DNA of 64,000 nucleotides from Onchidella celtica (Eukaryota; Mollusca; Gastropoda; Systellommatophora; Onchidiidae): positions 24,560,408 through 24,624,407 of the forward strand of contig OZ007570.1 of the NCBI GenBank assembly GCA_963931925.1, given 5' to 3'. This document shows positions 1 to 12,629 of the stretch, one piece after another; position 1 is the stretch's first letter, and each line of letters opens with the position of its first letter. The notes beneath the pieces were generated by a model, which saw only the letters and a program-made list of their open reading frames with translations, ran no database searches and was not told where the DNA came from. The position numbers and the translations under genes are program-made.

Positions 1-3000
1 TCCGCCCCCCCCCCGTCTCTATTATTCATTATCGCACCTCCTTCCGCTCCCCCCCTCCATCTCTTTTATTCATTATCGCACCTCCTTCCGCTCCCCCCTC
101 CATCTCTATTATTCATTATCGCACCTCCTTCCGCTCCCCCCTCCATCTCTATTATTCATTATCGCACCTCCTTCCGCCCCCCCCCGCCTCTAGTATTCAT
201 TATCGCACCTCCTTCCGCCCCCCCACCCCGCCTCTATTATTCATTATCGCACCTCCTTCCGCCCCCCCACCCCGCCTCTATTATTCATTATCGCATCTCC
301 TTCCGCCCCCCCCCGCCTCTATTATTCATTATCGCATCTCCTTCCGCCCCCCCGCCTCTATTATTCATTATCGCATCTCCTTCCGCCCTCCCCCGCCTCT
401 ATTATTCATTATCGCATCTCCTTCCGCCCCCCCCCCCGCCTCTATTATTCATTATCGCATCTCCTTCCGCCCCCCCGCCTCTATTATTCACTATCGCATC
501 TCCTTCCGCCCCCCCCCCCCCCGCCTCTATTATTCACTATCGCATCTCCTTCCGCCCCCCCCCCCGCCTCTATTATTCATTATCGCATCTCCTTCCGCCC
601 CCCCCCGCCTCTATTATTCATTATCGCATCTCCTTCCGCCCCCCCCCCCCCGCCTCTATTATTCATTATCGCATCTCCTTCCGCCCCCCCTGCCTCTATT
701 ATTCATTATCGCATCTCCTTCCACCCCCCCGCCTCTATTATTCATTATCGCATCTCCTTCCGCCCCCCCCCCCCCGCCTCTATTATTCATTATCGCATCT
801 CCTTCCGCTCCCCCCCCGCCTCTATTATTCATTATCGCATCTCCTTCCGCCCCCCCCCCGCCTCTATTATTCATTATCGCATCTCCTTCTGCCCCCCCCC
901 GCCTCTATTATTTATTATCGCATCTCCTTCCGCCCCCCCCCCCGAATCTATTATTCATTATCGGACCTCCTTCCGCCCCCCCCCCCCGCCTCTATTATTC
1001 ATCATCGCACTTCCTTCCGCCCCCCCCCCTGCCTCTATTATTCATTATCGCATCTCCTTCCGCCCCCCCCCCCCCGCCTCTATTATTCATTATCGCATCT
1101 CCTTCCGCCCCCCCCCCCCCCGCCTCTATTATTCATTATCGCACCTCCTTCCCCCCCCCCCCCCGCCTCTATTATTCATTATCGCATCTCCTTCCGCCCC
1201 CCCCCCCCGCCTCTATTATTCATTATCGCATGTGCTCCTTCCACCCCCCCCCCCGCCTCTATTATTCATTATCGCGCCTCCTTCCGCCCCCCCCCCGCCT
1301 CTATTATTCATTATCGCATCTCCTTCCGCCCCCCCCCCGCCTCTATTATTCATTATCGCATCTCCTTCCGCCACCCCCCGCCTCTATTATTCATTATCGC
1401 ATCTCCTTCCGCCCCCCCCCCCGCCTCTATTATTCATTATCGCATCTCCTTCCGCCCATCCCCCCGCCTCTATTATTCATTATCGCATCTCCTTCCGCCC
1501 CCCCCCCCCCCCGTCTCTATTATTCATTATCGCATCTCCTTCCGCCCCCCCCCCCCGCCTCTATTATTCATTATCGCATCTCCTTCCGCCCCCCCCCCCC
1601 CCGTCTCTCTTATTCATTATCGCATCTCCTTCCGCCCCCCCCCTCCCCCGCCTCTATTATTCATTATCGCATCTCCTTCCGCCCCCCCCCCCCCCGCCTC
1701 TATTATTCATTATCGCATCTCCTTCCGCCCATCCCCCCGCCTCTATTATTCATTATCGCATCTCCTTCCGCCCCCCCCCCCCCCGTCTCTACTATTCATT
1801 ATCGCATCTCCTTCCGCACCCCCCCCCCCCGCCTCTATTATTCATTATCGCATCTCCTTCCGCCCCCCCCCCGCCTCTATTATTCATTATTGCATCTCCT
1901 TCCGCCCCCCCCCCCCGCCTCTATTATTCATTATCGCATCTCCTTCCACCCCCCCCCCGCCTCTATTATTCATTATCGCATCTCCTTCCGCCCCCCCCCC
2001 CCCGTCTCTATTATTCATTATCGCATCTCCTTCCACCCCCCCCGCCTCTATTATTCATTATCGCATCTCCTTCCGCCCCCCCCCCCCCGCCTCTATTATT
2101 CATTATCGCATCTCCTTCCACCCCCCCCGCCTCTATTATTCATTATCGCATCTCCTTCCACCCCCCCCCCCCCCGCCTCTATTATTCATTATCGCATCTC
2201 CTTCCGCCCCCCCCCCCCACTCTATTATTCATTATCGCATCTCCTTCCGCCCCCCCCCCCCCCGCCTCTATTATTCATTATCGCACCTCCTTCCGCCCCT
2301 CCCCCCCCGTCTCTGTTATTCATTATCGCATCTCCTTCCGCCCCCCCCCCCCGCCTCTATTATTCATTATCGCATCTCCTTCCGCTCCCCCCTCTCTTAT
2401 TCATTATCCCAGCTTCTTCCGCTCCCCCCTTCCGTCTCTCTTATTCACTATCGCATCTCCTTCCGCCCCCCGCCTCTCTTATTCATTATCTCATCTCCTT
2501 CCGCCTCCCCCCCCTCGTCTCTCTTATTCATTATCGCATCTCCTTCTCCCCCCCCCCCCCCCCCATCTCTCTTATTCATTATCGCATCTCCTTCCGCTCC
2601 CCCACTCCATCTCTCTTATAGCATATCCTTCCGCCCCCCCTCTCCATCTCTCTTATTCATTATCGCATCTCCTTCCGCCCCCCCCACACTCCGTCTCTCT
2701 TATTCATTATCGCATCTCCTTTTGCTCCCCCTCCATCTCTCTTATTCATTATCGCATCTCCTTTTGCTCCCCCTCCATCTCTCTTATTCATTATCGCATC
2801 TCCTTTTGCTCCCCCTCCATCTCTCTTATTCATTATCGCATCTCCTTTTGCTCCCCCTCCATCTCTCTTATTCATTATCGCATCTCCTTTTGCTCCCCCT
2901 CCATCTCTCTTATTCATTATCGAATCTCCTTCCGCCCCCCTCCATCTCTCTTATTCATTATCGCATCTCCTTTTGCTCCCCCTCCATCTCTCTTATTCAT

Positions 3001-3145
3001 TATCGAATCTCCTTCCGCCCCCCTCCATCTCTCTTATTCATTATCGCATCTCCTTTTGCTCCCCCTCCGTCTCTCTTATTCATTATCGCATCTCCTTTTG
3101 CTCCCCCTCCATCTCTCTTATTCATTATCGCATCTCCTTCCGCTC
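1..3145. repeat. Poly-C/pyrimidine-rich minisatellite array
   Basis: The plus strand is a continuous tandem array of units of about 42-50 bp, roughly 65-70 of them. Each unit carries a core reading GCCTCTATTATTCATTATCG, then CATCTCCTTCCG, then a run of C of variable length (about 5 to 16). Length differences between units sit mainly in the C run. From about 2715 to 2920 the units become near-identical 42-mers with TTTTGCTCCCCC in place of the long C run, which indicates recent local homogenisation. The array is already under way at base 1, so its left end lies outside the window. Stops are rare in some frames, so long open frames arise here; I do not regard them as genes. The C runs could form i-motif or G-quadruplex structures, which is inference. 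Confidence 0.95.
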
Positions 3146-4366
3146 CCGCGAGAATGGAGAGAGGGAGAGCAAAAATGAATGAATGATAATGGAGAGAGAG
3201 ACTAGAGAGAGCGGGAGAGAAGGACAGCAAAAATGAATGAATGTGCCAGAGAGAGAGAGACAGAGAAAGAGAGCAAAAATTAATGAATGTGAGCGAGAGA
3301 GAGAGAGAATGCGAGCCCGCATGAAACTGAAAGTGAAAGAGAAGGCAAGAGAGAAGGACAATGAAAATAGATGAATGAATGAGAGAGAGAGAGCGAGAGA
3401 AGAAGGGCGAGAATGGAGAGAGAGAGAGGGAGAGCAAAAATGAATGAATGATAATGGAGAGAGAGGTGGGGGGGGGGGGGGGGGAGAGAAGTACAGCAAA
3501 AATGAAAGAATGTGACAGAGAGAGACAGAGAAGGAGAGCAAAAATTAATGAATGTGAGAGAGAGAGAACGAGAGTCAGTATGAAAGTGAAAAAGAAGGCA
3601 AGAGAGAAGGACAGTGAGAATGAATGAATGAGAGAGAGAGAGAGATAGAGAGAATAAGGGCAAGAATGCGGAGAGAAAGAGAGAAAGGGCGAAAATGGAG
3701 AGAGGGAGAGAGAGAGAGAAAAAGGGCGAGAATGGAGAGAGCGAGAGCAAAAGTGAATGATGATGGAGAGAGGGTGAGCAAAAGTGAATGATAATGGAGA
3801 GAGAGAGAGGAAGAGCAAAAGTGAATGATAATGGAGAGAGGGAGAGCTAAAGTGAATGATAATGGAGAGAGGGAGAGCAAAAGAGAATGATAATGGAGAG
3901 AGGGAGAGCAAAAGTGAATGATAATGGATAGAGGGAGAGCTAAAGTGAATGATAATGGAGAGAGGGAGAGCAAAAGTGAATGATAATGGAGAGAGAGAGA
4001 GCAAAAGTGAATGATAATGGAGAGAGGGAGAGAGAAAGGGAGAGCAAAAGTGAATGAAAGTGACAGAGAAGGAGGGCAAAAATGAATGAAAGTGACAAAG
4101 TGAAAGAGAGGAGGAGAGAGAGAGAAGGAAGGCAAAAATGAATGAAAGTGACAAAGAGAGAGAGAGAAGGAGGGCAAAAATGGATGAAAGTGACAGAGAG
4201 AGAGAGGGGGAAGGAAATGCAATATGAATAAGGGAGAGTGAAGGGAGGTGCAGTAATGAATAACAGCGAGAGAGAGAGAGAGAAAAAACGAGAGCTGGAA
4301 TGAATAACAGAGAGAGAGAGAGAGAGAGAAGAAGAAGAGCAAAATTGAATGAATGAGAATGCTCTA
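3146..4366. repeat. Purine-rich (GA) degenerate repeat block, inverted relative of the C-rich array
   Basis: From the GCGAGAATGGAGAGAG junction onward the plus strand becomes purine-rich. Degenerate units combine (GA)n tracts with GCAAAAATGAATGAATG and GATAATGGAGAG. Read on the minus strand these give CATTATCATTCATTC, TTTTTGCTC and TCTCTCTCC, matching the CATTAT, TTTTGCTC and CTCTC parts of the preceding array. The simplest reading is an old inverted arm of the same satellite. A pure G run of about 16 lies near 3468-3484. No coding function is inferred for the open frames across this block. Confidence 0.85.
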
Positions 4367-4370
4367 CTAT

Positions 4371-6909
4371 TAGGTAGTCCAAACTGACCTGCTAAAGCAG
4401 CGAAATCCCGTTTTGGCATAATTTTAGGCCAGCATTACAAGGATACTACTGCTAAGTTTATGTAAAACGGGGTGTATCCTACATCAAAATAAAGTTCAAG
4501 TCCTCGTCTGTCAAAGTATATTAATTATTATCTTTTGTATTGTTTAATGTGTGTAGCCATATGTTTTTATTGCTTGAACTCGCCCTGAGCCGCACATACC
4601 AATTTGACCCCTCATAACAAAGGACCACGGAGCGTCGCGCCGATGTAGCGCACGTGTTTGAAAATAACTCACACAGAAAGCCAGATAAGTGAGGTTTAAT
4701 TCAATGTATTTTTCATCCTGTTTTAAGTTGAAATTCCTTTAAAAATCGTTTGTTGAAAAGTTTGTTGATCGAGAAACTGGTGGAAACTTTAATAGATCAC
4801 GATCAAAATTATACACAAATGAACCTCAGCCTTTGTATTTTCAGGATGTACTTTATTTATAGATCCACCCAATGCTTAATTTCGTCACCGTTTTCTGACA
4901 CTCAGTGCTAAGTCAATGGCGACGCGGTTGACCTAATTTTCAATTTTAAAAAAACAAAAACATTATTTTTGTCTCCCTTGTAAGAATTCACACAAAATTG
5001 ACGTCGGATGACATTTGATGATTAAAAAAAGTAAAATGAGATGCTTTTACTATATTTGTACCCCTCGAAAAAAATTGAGCATAATGTAATAATAATAATA
5101 ATAATGGATGGCATTTATATAGCGCATGTCCATTTTTTTTAAAATGCTCTATGCGCTTTACAGAAGCAACATGTCAACCACAGAGCAGAATGGAGTGCCG
5201 GCAAAGCGCCCAACACACTACACTGCTTCTGTCTCTCTCCCTGTCTCGCTCGCTCTCTCTCTCTCTACCTCTCTCTATCTCAGAGTAAATTGTAACGCAG
5301 CCTGTTAGGCACAGTTCACAACTCACAACAGTTCACAACTCACAACTCAAATAATATTTGAATATTTATTAATAATGGTATATTTATTTAATAATGAATA
5401 ATAAATTTTGTTGTTGCTGGTGGGGGGGATGATATGGATAAATGTCCACCCTCTTGACTTGGAAACTGATAATTTTTAATGCTGTGACTCAATAAACAGT
5501 ATTTTATGGAAGGTCAAAGTTGATCTATTGTGCAATCTGCAAAAGGTAGCAAATTTGAGGTGTTTTTTCACTTTTGAAAATGCCATAACTTTCAAACCTT
5601 TTAAGTAGGTAGTCCAAACCCGCCTGCCGAGCGTACTCTCGACGGCCGATTTTGTAAAAACATCGATCTTTCCCACACTAGTATCATGATGATCGTAACT
5701 CAATCATTTGGTATCATTGAAAAGATCAAATTTTCTTCTTTCAAACAGTGTTATTAATTTAATGAAAGATAGCCAGTAGCAATTTCTATGGGCTGGCTAT
5801 AAACCCCACCATCGCGGCCGTTTTGCGTGAAATCTGCTCGAACCAGAATGAGATTTTCGGACTGACATTCTTCAAACGCTTCGCAAACTAATGACGCATT
5901 GGGCACACCAGTGACGTGGCCTTATTCTGAAAAAGCAAAAATAGACATTTATTTTCGTATATTTTTGACGGCGGTACGATGCCGACTTCCCGTTGAAAAA
6001 TTCAAGTAAATAATCTACATGTATTTTTCTGCATGATCGGAAAAAAACTCAGCTTTCAAAAATTGATCATTATAAAGACAGACCTTTTTTCTTTTAAAAA
6101 TCAACTATTCTCATACGAAACTAGCTCCCTGATTGCTTTGCGAGACTCCAAACAAAGGTCACCAAATTTTAGACAACACACAACACACGCTAAGCAAGGC
6201 ATGATGGCGTGCCTAGTCGGGCCGTGCTGCGCGCCGGCTATCAGCTCATAATTTTCAACTTTGGAGTAGATCAGAATAAACATATTTTTATCACAGCTAT
6301 CTTGAAACTAATACCACATTGTAGAGTTCGAAATTCTGATTAATTTGATGTATGATATGTCTTTCTATCTCAATTAGATCAAAAGTTATGGTTTTGTAAA
6401 CATGACAAAAATCCTGATTTTCACGCTCATTGTGAAATCGAGCAAAATTTACCTGAATCCTTAACGCCAAAATTGAGCCCTATTTTTAAAAAAAAGTATA
6501 TGGCCTGAGTGTTTGAAAAAAAATAAGCCAATATTATGGAACCTTTCCAGTTGATATGAATGATTTTATCGCTGTTTCGAGTATTAATGGCGCAATAGTT
6601 GCACGCTGAATTCAAGGGTTTGTCAAATTTGAAAATGTGACGAATTTGTGCGTATTTTTGCAATTTTCAAATTGCCATAACTTTTTTGTTTACAAATAGA
6701 TTTTCATGAAATAAAAAGTGTTGTAACCAGAATCGCACCTAAGCGATAGCACCTAAGTTATTGGGTTAAATATGAAATTTGGTTTAGACTACCTATTTTA
6801 AGCCAGGATGACAAATTTGGTATCAAAATTCTTAGAAAAGCAAGCTCCATCGGATTAAACAATAACTGGTGAGTTGTGATAAAAAGTAAAAATCAGTTTG
6901 GACTACCTA
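4371..6909. mobile_element. Unclassified element(s) bounded by nested terminal inverted repeats
   Basis: The sequence TAGGTAGTCCAAACTGA starts at 4371 and its reverse complement ends at 6909, a perfect 17-bp inverted pair about 2.54 kb apart. A second, slightly different pair is nested inside: TAGGTAGTCCAAACC starting at 5606 and its one-mismatch inverse ending at 6795. This suggests either one related element inserted in another or an element with duplicated ends. I see no transposase frame inside and no convincing target-site duplication (flanks CTACTAT and CAGTACTAT), so the family is unassigned. A microsatellite and a SINE-like piece (5086-5170) also lie inside. Confidence 0.5.
5086..5170 (+). 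repeat. (AAT)n microsatellite with 'ggcatttatatagcgc' dispersed repeat
   Basis: A short (AAT)n run is followed by GGCATTTATATAGCGC and, about 35 bases on, by ATGCGCTTTACAG. This pairing of a TATATAGCGC core with a GCGCTTTACA core after a trinucleotide run is, to my knowledge, a common dispersed repeat layout in marine invertebrate genomes. No internal promoter boxes were confirmed, so calling it a SINE would be inference. Confidence 0.45.
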
Positions 6910-9360
6910 CAGTACTATTCTTGACAGTACCACGAAGAAAGGTCTTACCTTTAAATTCATAACAAACAAAAACCATGAAAACGACGTTAGCAGGGTTTAT
7001 CATCAATGGCGGGTAGGGAAGATAGGTAACATGAAATTACATTACTGTCCTAACGTAAAGCTTCGAAACGGTCTCTTCCCTAAACTTGCAAGGGTCACCA
7101 GAAAAAAACCAACAACCCGGAATTCCATTGAAAGCAATTATGAGAGGCGCTCGATGAGAACGAGCCAGGCATTCCTGTTTTATTCTACTCTTTAAATAAA
7201 AGCATAGTAATTAGTATGCTTGAGCTAGACAATTCAATATTAAGACAGTGCTACTGTTCACCCTGGGTTTGAGGAAGGAGTCACGTTTTTTCAGTTAAAG
7301 TGTTTCTTTCTTTTTTTTTGCATCAGATAGACTTTTTAACAACTCAGCAGTGTCCCTCACATTCACAGTAAACAGCAAATTAAATTCATGTAAACCTGAA
7401 AGTTTATGACTAATGGATATTAGAATTTCAATGTGTCACTATGACATCTGAATAACCTGAAACACTACACTTTTCCCCCCTAATGATATTTCTACTTTAT
7501 ACATAGTAATGCTCATGATAACGCAACGGTAGTCCTATCTGGCCATCCCTTGCCTCCACAAGTGCATGCCATCTGTAATCTTTCCATTGTTATTCCCAAA
7601 AACCTGTTTGTTTTGTTGTTGTTGTTGTTGTTTTCTTATCAAAAATGCGTTAGCGTCTCCAGTACGGCAAAAGAGGTCTCACCCAGGTAAGCAGACGGTC
7701 TCCATCCAACCTTCACTCCCCCACTCACACTGGGTTGTGCCACACTTCAGGTAACATCTCTGGTGGACATCAAAGTGAGTAGTCCGACACTTTCCTAGAC
7801 ATGCCGGCGCCAACTAGTCTCAAAACTGTTCTCGCGGAAAATGACTAAATGTGTATTGCGGCCACGCGGGTCCCCTCTACATTTAGAACCCAGCAATGCA
7901 TATATGAACTGCCACCACATGCAAACAAGAGAATATAATACATAATTTTTTTATTATGAGCATTCCTGTGCATTGAACGCTTTACTATGTACGGCTGGGT
8001 TCTGCTCGGCAGTTGCAGCTAAGGCGAGATGTGCCACCAACAGCAAACCATAAAAATAAACAACAACAAAACTAATCAAATTCATTATAAATCTCCGCTC
8101 GCTTTCTTTCCGCCTCATCGCCACTTATAATTATAAACTAATCATGGTCATTGACTTGCCACACTCTTTCCTTCCGCCTCACCGCCGCTTATCGAATCTA
8201 CAATGCAGATCAAGGCCTACCACAACCAACAGACATTAAATGAATTGTTAGCAACAGTTTGGGTACATTTTCTTTTCACATAACCTGTCTCGAGGAAGTG
8301 TTTTTGACCTAGATCTAGATCTAGATACCATATCAGTCTAACAATACTTGAATCCCTGGAGTTTTGGTTGGTGTTGCAGACGACTTTGCATTCGACTTCA
8401 GATCTAGCAGACTACTTTTAGATGATATTGTTATCAAAATGAAAACTCGGCTGCGTAGATCGTCTAGATCTAGACTAGATCTAGGCACTACCGGATAAGT
8501 GCGGTCCCTATCTTGCCCACTTCATTTCCTCCTTAGTTAACGGAAGGACTTCCGAATGCGATGTTCGAGCGAAAACTACATAGCTACCCCGGCGGCTTTC
8601 CCTGATATGTCAATCTGACTACTGCCCAGACGAACATCGACTCTTATCTGATCTATCAGTAAATCAGATCCAGGCCTAGATCTAGATCTAATATGCCACG
8701 ATTGTAGATCTAATCAAGAATTTTTTACCATGTACTCTTGAACCTGATCGGAGTCAGTTTTGCTGATCATATAGCTCTGGAGCACGTAAAGGTACTGGCT
8801 GTCCCATAGCTCTTCTTCCTGTCAACCACCAGGCCTACGAATCGGAAACTATTTCAATTTTCACCTCGAACCAAGTGCAAGTGCAGTGTCTATGTGCGGC
8901 CGACGGTGACGCCACTTGTTGATTATTTTCACAAGGTGACCTGACCACTGTCTATGCATGTCTATTGACTGTGCATGGTGTGTGAGTTGGTTTTAATGCA
9001 TGTTAAATAATTATGTCGTTTTACAACATATAACCTGTACTCCTCTGCTTTTTCTGGTGAATTTAGTGCAAGTATTCAAATGCCGAGAATACTGGTTAAC
9101 ACTTGTCTTCGATGAGTGTCTGGTGTGCCGATTTGAAAATTGACCGCATTGTTGTCTTTTTTTTTTCTAGTTTAGTTCATAACTAGTACAATGTATACTT
9201 CTCATTTAAGCATTTTAGGTGGAATGCGTGTGGTGGAATAGAAGAAGAAAAGTGTGGAGGAAGTTTTTGCCTTATAATACTTTATGCCCATAAAATTCTT
9301 CCCTTGGCAGTCACATAATACACGAATTGCGATGGTTAAATTTCTCCTGGTCCTATGATA
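6910..9360. other. Intergenic, no gene recognised
   Basis: AT-rich sequence with small simple repeats, including (GTT)n near 7613-7632, and several AGATCT-type clusters between 8308 and 8697. The short open frames here show no recognisable domain, and I find no matched terminal repeats. Confidence 0.6.
8308..8697. repeat. Scattered AGATCT/CTAGAT simple-repeat clusters
   Basis: Three short runs of the palindromic hexamer AGATCT occur at about 8310-8326, 8463-8485 and 8671-8692. The same motif recurs at 53791-53989, about 60498-60520, 60785-60800 and 61712-61742, so it is a recurrent simple repeat of this genome. Confidence 0.7.
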
Positions 9361-9861
9361 AAAGCATTTGATCGTGTCAACAGGGGGCAACTGTTGCAAA
9401 TTCTTATAAATATGGCGTTAGTTAACATCTCATAGACACCTGCCAAAGCTCCGATAGAAAATGCATCAGTGAGAATGTTGAAGGGAACAATAGAACTTTT
9501 CCTAATCACACCAGGAGTGAGGCACGATGTGTCCTTTCCCCGCAAAGACGCCAACTCATTCAACACCACAATGAATCAACATCTACTTGCCGACAACCAG
9601 ACACTCAAAGCTGACTCCACCAACAAGCCTCAAGAACATTTAAACCTGCTTCGCGAAAGCCGCAACAGCAGGAAGGTGAGAGTTTGCTGGGAGAAAACAG
9701 ATGTAATGGCTATCACCTCAGTTGAGCAGAGAGAGAGAGACAACCCAGCCAGCAACTCAACGGAAATCCGATGCGTTGGACTGATGTCAAGACTTCTAAT
9801 GGGAATGACGTCGTCCTTTCGTGGATCAGCTCTTTACGACATCGCGCCGACATCAGTTTGA
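9361..9861 (+). pseudogene. Non-LTR (LINE) reverse transcriptase relic
   Basis: Translation from 9361 reads KAFDRVNRGQLLQIL, the motif-A block of non-LTR reverse transcriptases (usual form: a KAFD-V-R core). In the same frame come NASVRM and later ITPGVRHDVSFP, matching the conserved 'GVRQG-PLSP' block in degraded form. CWEKTDVM near 9685-9710 resembles the downstream 'NWEKTKVM' block. A TAG stop at 9433-9435 interrupts the frame. The catalytic YADD-type box between these blocks is absent, so an internal deletion is likely. The family within the LINEs cannot be assigned from this remnant. It is a dead fossil, not a host gene, although a 130-codon frame (9469-9861) remains open. Confidence 0.7.
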
Positions 9862-12624
9862 CGTAGGAAACCTGCAGCTACGGTAAGCCTTACAATCCTA
9901 CAAAAATCCTAAACAAATCTATGTCGGCTTGACCTAGGGAAACACGCTGGGAACACGCATCACGATTGCCAACTGCATTTTCACACGGTCGAAGGATTAT
10001 ACTGTAATATCCGGGCTCGATATTCGCAGAAGACGGTAGTAGTATGGACAAAGTTATTACTTCAACAAAATAATGATCTATGGACACTGAGAAACATCTA
10101 ATTCTACGCATAGGCCTATTCATGCCAAAACTACATACTGCCAATGTCAAACATATGGACCCTCACAAAATAAAACAATAACAATAAACAAACAAAAAAA
10201 AAGGCAAAAATACCAGCCCTGGAACTGAGATATAAATGAGAAAAGCTGGGCGGAGGGTGTTTCCCAGCACTCAACCCGGGGCAAATTCGAGAAACGAAAA
10301 TAACTCAACACAGAGGTCCCAAAAAGCTGCAACCTCAACCACGAAATAAGATGGGGTGAAAAGGTCTCGAACCAGTACTCGAATATGTGCAGGAGCAGCA
10401 CTTAAAACTGTATGGACACTCATAAGAATGTTGCAAAATATCTACCGGTACCTCAAAAGACCCACATTATTATTGCAACGGTAGAAAATCTAGAAGACGA
10501 ACAAGCAGACGATGGCCTGATGATGTACGCTCACGGGACACCATGTAAACCCACTTTACGCCGCGACATTCGAATACTCCCCTACAATAATGTAGTACTA
10601 GTAGCCTACATGGAGTAACTTTTTTTTTTTTTTGCAGTTGGATTTAGGCACACAAATTATAACTTCAAATATACGTTTTCATTGATAAAGGTCCATTGCA
10701 TGTACTGGTACCGGTATGTAACAAAATATTTACGGCTGAAATAAATATTGTTTTTGAAATCGCAGCAAAGGCTTCAAACAAAGTTAAAATGTAGGTGACG
10801 TATGTTGCAAGGCCTCTGTTTAGTAATAAAACATACAAATACTTTTCAATAAATCACAAAAACGATTATAAATGAAAAGGACGAAACCTCAGCAGCTAAC
10901 AAATGTTACTGCTTTATTGGATAAAAATATATATTAGGCCTATATAGCCTACTGGTATCATTAATCATTCCAGTATGTAAAAATGTCCGTTTATGTCACG
11001 AAATTTGCTCTACTTTTCGGTCTGGAAGACTGATAATTTCTTTAAATCACTGCAAAATAGAAATTGATGACAGAATAAAGCGGGACACAACGCCCACTGA
11101 TTTTATGCCAACCTGTAAAATTTTAATTTGAGCTTACTGTATTTTATGGAGTTCAAAGACTGACCGCTCAAAGAAATGTCATTTTAAGGGAGTAACAAAA
11201 ATACCGTTTCACAGGGAAAAAAGTAAAAGATAATTCAAAACAGTGTCAGCTCAAAGGAATGACATATCAATGGCTTATTAAGGCTTATTATTTTGGCCTC
11301 CAAAACTGACAAGAAACACTTGATATCTTCGTGACAGAAAAGAAAAACTAACAAATCATATATATTATGAAATACAATTCTAGTGTCCAGTGAAACTTGT
11401 TTTATTCAAATCAACCGCAAGTCTATTTAGTAAGTTACTTAGGCCTATATATCGCGTGTTTATACCATGCCATGTTTATGAAGCAAAATAATTATATAGA
11501 AATCCAATGTTAACAGACACGGAACTAACACTGAAGACACTGCCGCCTTGAACAAACCACGAACATGCCCGACAAGTCATTTTCATAGTCGCGACGGAAA
11601 CTCTCCGCAATACAGTGTCACTACCGTACCAAAAAAAAAAAAAAAGCATAATGTGTGGCAGGACCGTGTGGATACACGTACATGTATTTGGTGCATGAGC
11701 AACAAATTAGGAACAGTAAACAGTTTGCTCTGTTTCCATAAAATTTGGCAAACCGCGCTTTCGTGTGGTTCTGGCGGCAGCGCAATCTTGTATACATGTA
11801 CTGTCTGACAAATTCAATACATTATCAAAAGGTGTGCAAAATGAAACGGGTCGGCGTCTTGTCATTGTTTTACACTTCCAGGCAAATAATTTGCCCACAA
11901 ACCTAATGTGAGTAACACTCTGAAGGAATGCAGATTAACCCCATGTAGCTCTGTCCCAGCTCGGGGCTGAGTCTTTCTCAAAGTCAAAGGAACTAAAAAG
12001 CCGGCATTAAAATGTACTGTCTAACTAATTCAACGCTTTTCCAATACACGTTCAAAAGCATGCAAAATGAAACAAAATGGGGTACCCGCATATGGGCTGA
12101 GAAACATGTAAATTTACTGTTGCCCCTTGGTTATGGTATTACACTATAATGTATCACTCTTTTGATATCCAATTTCAGTTTGTCACTTCTTTGAGCTGTC
12201 ACTTCTTCCGCAAAGTGGCCACTGAGTTTTTTGTTTGTTTTGTTTTCATTTAGTCTGAGGAAGGTCTTTAATGACAGAAAGTTTTGCTTGTGTGTGTGTG
12301 TGCATGTTTCCTTCTGTTGTTGTTTTATCTCTTCTTGTTTATAATATTATTATTTCGTGATAATATATTGTAACACTCATTATGCTTTAAGACTCGGAGA
12401 TGACATTTTGATCAAATATTTGACTTATTTCACTAGATACATTGCTTTATTCGATTTTTATATACAATTACAATGTAATGCGATAACTTTTTTTGTTAGA
12501 AAATGATAATTTAGAAAAGCTATAATGAATGAAACTTCTTAATTCATTGCCCTGTCTGAAAAGCATAGGTAACTCTCTAGAAAACTCTCTCCATGTATAA
12601 TTTTTTAAGCTGGGGTGAAACAGC
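9862..12624. other. Intergenic, no gene recognised
   Basis: AT-rich sequence with poly-A and poly-T runs and a short (TG)n near 12290-12302. Short open frames show no recognisable motifs. The last bases before 12630 form the GTACA target duplication of the following retrotransposon. Confidence 0.6.
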
Positions 12625-12629
12625 GTACA

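Noticed and set aside
1-3145. CRISPR-like repeat-spacer structure
   Set aside because: The variable parts are C homopolymers, not unique spacers, and the surrounding genes are metazoan with spliceosomal introns.
1230-3186. Long open frames rich in P, L, S, F and I (463 and 648 codons) over the minisatellite
   Set aside because: They are translations of the tandem C-rich repeat. Several frames are open over the same bases, units vary in length with the C runs, and no domain or splice structure is present.
3000-4382. Minus-strand open frames rich in L, S, F and H (up to 460 codons) over the GA block
   Set aside because: They follow low-complexity (CT)n sequence in several overlapping frames; composition artefact.
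9469-9861. A 130-codon plus-strand frame as a host gene
   Set aside because: Its beginning and later blocks match degraded LINE reverse transcriptase motifs, and an in-frame stop lies just upstream in the continuous homology.
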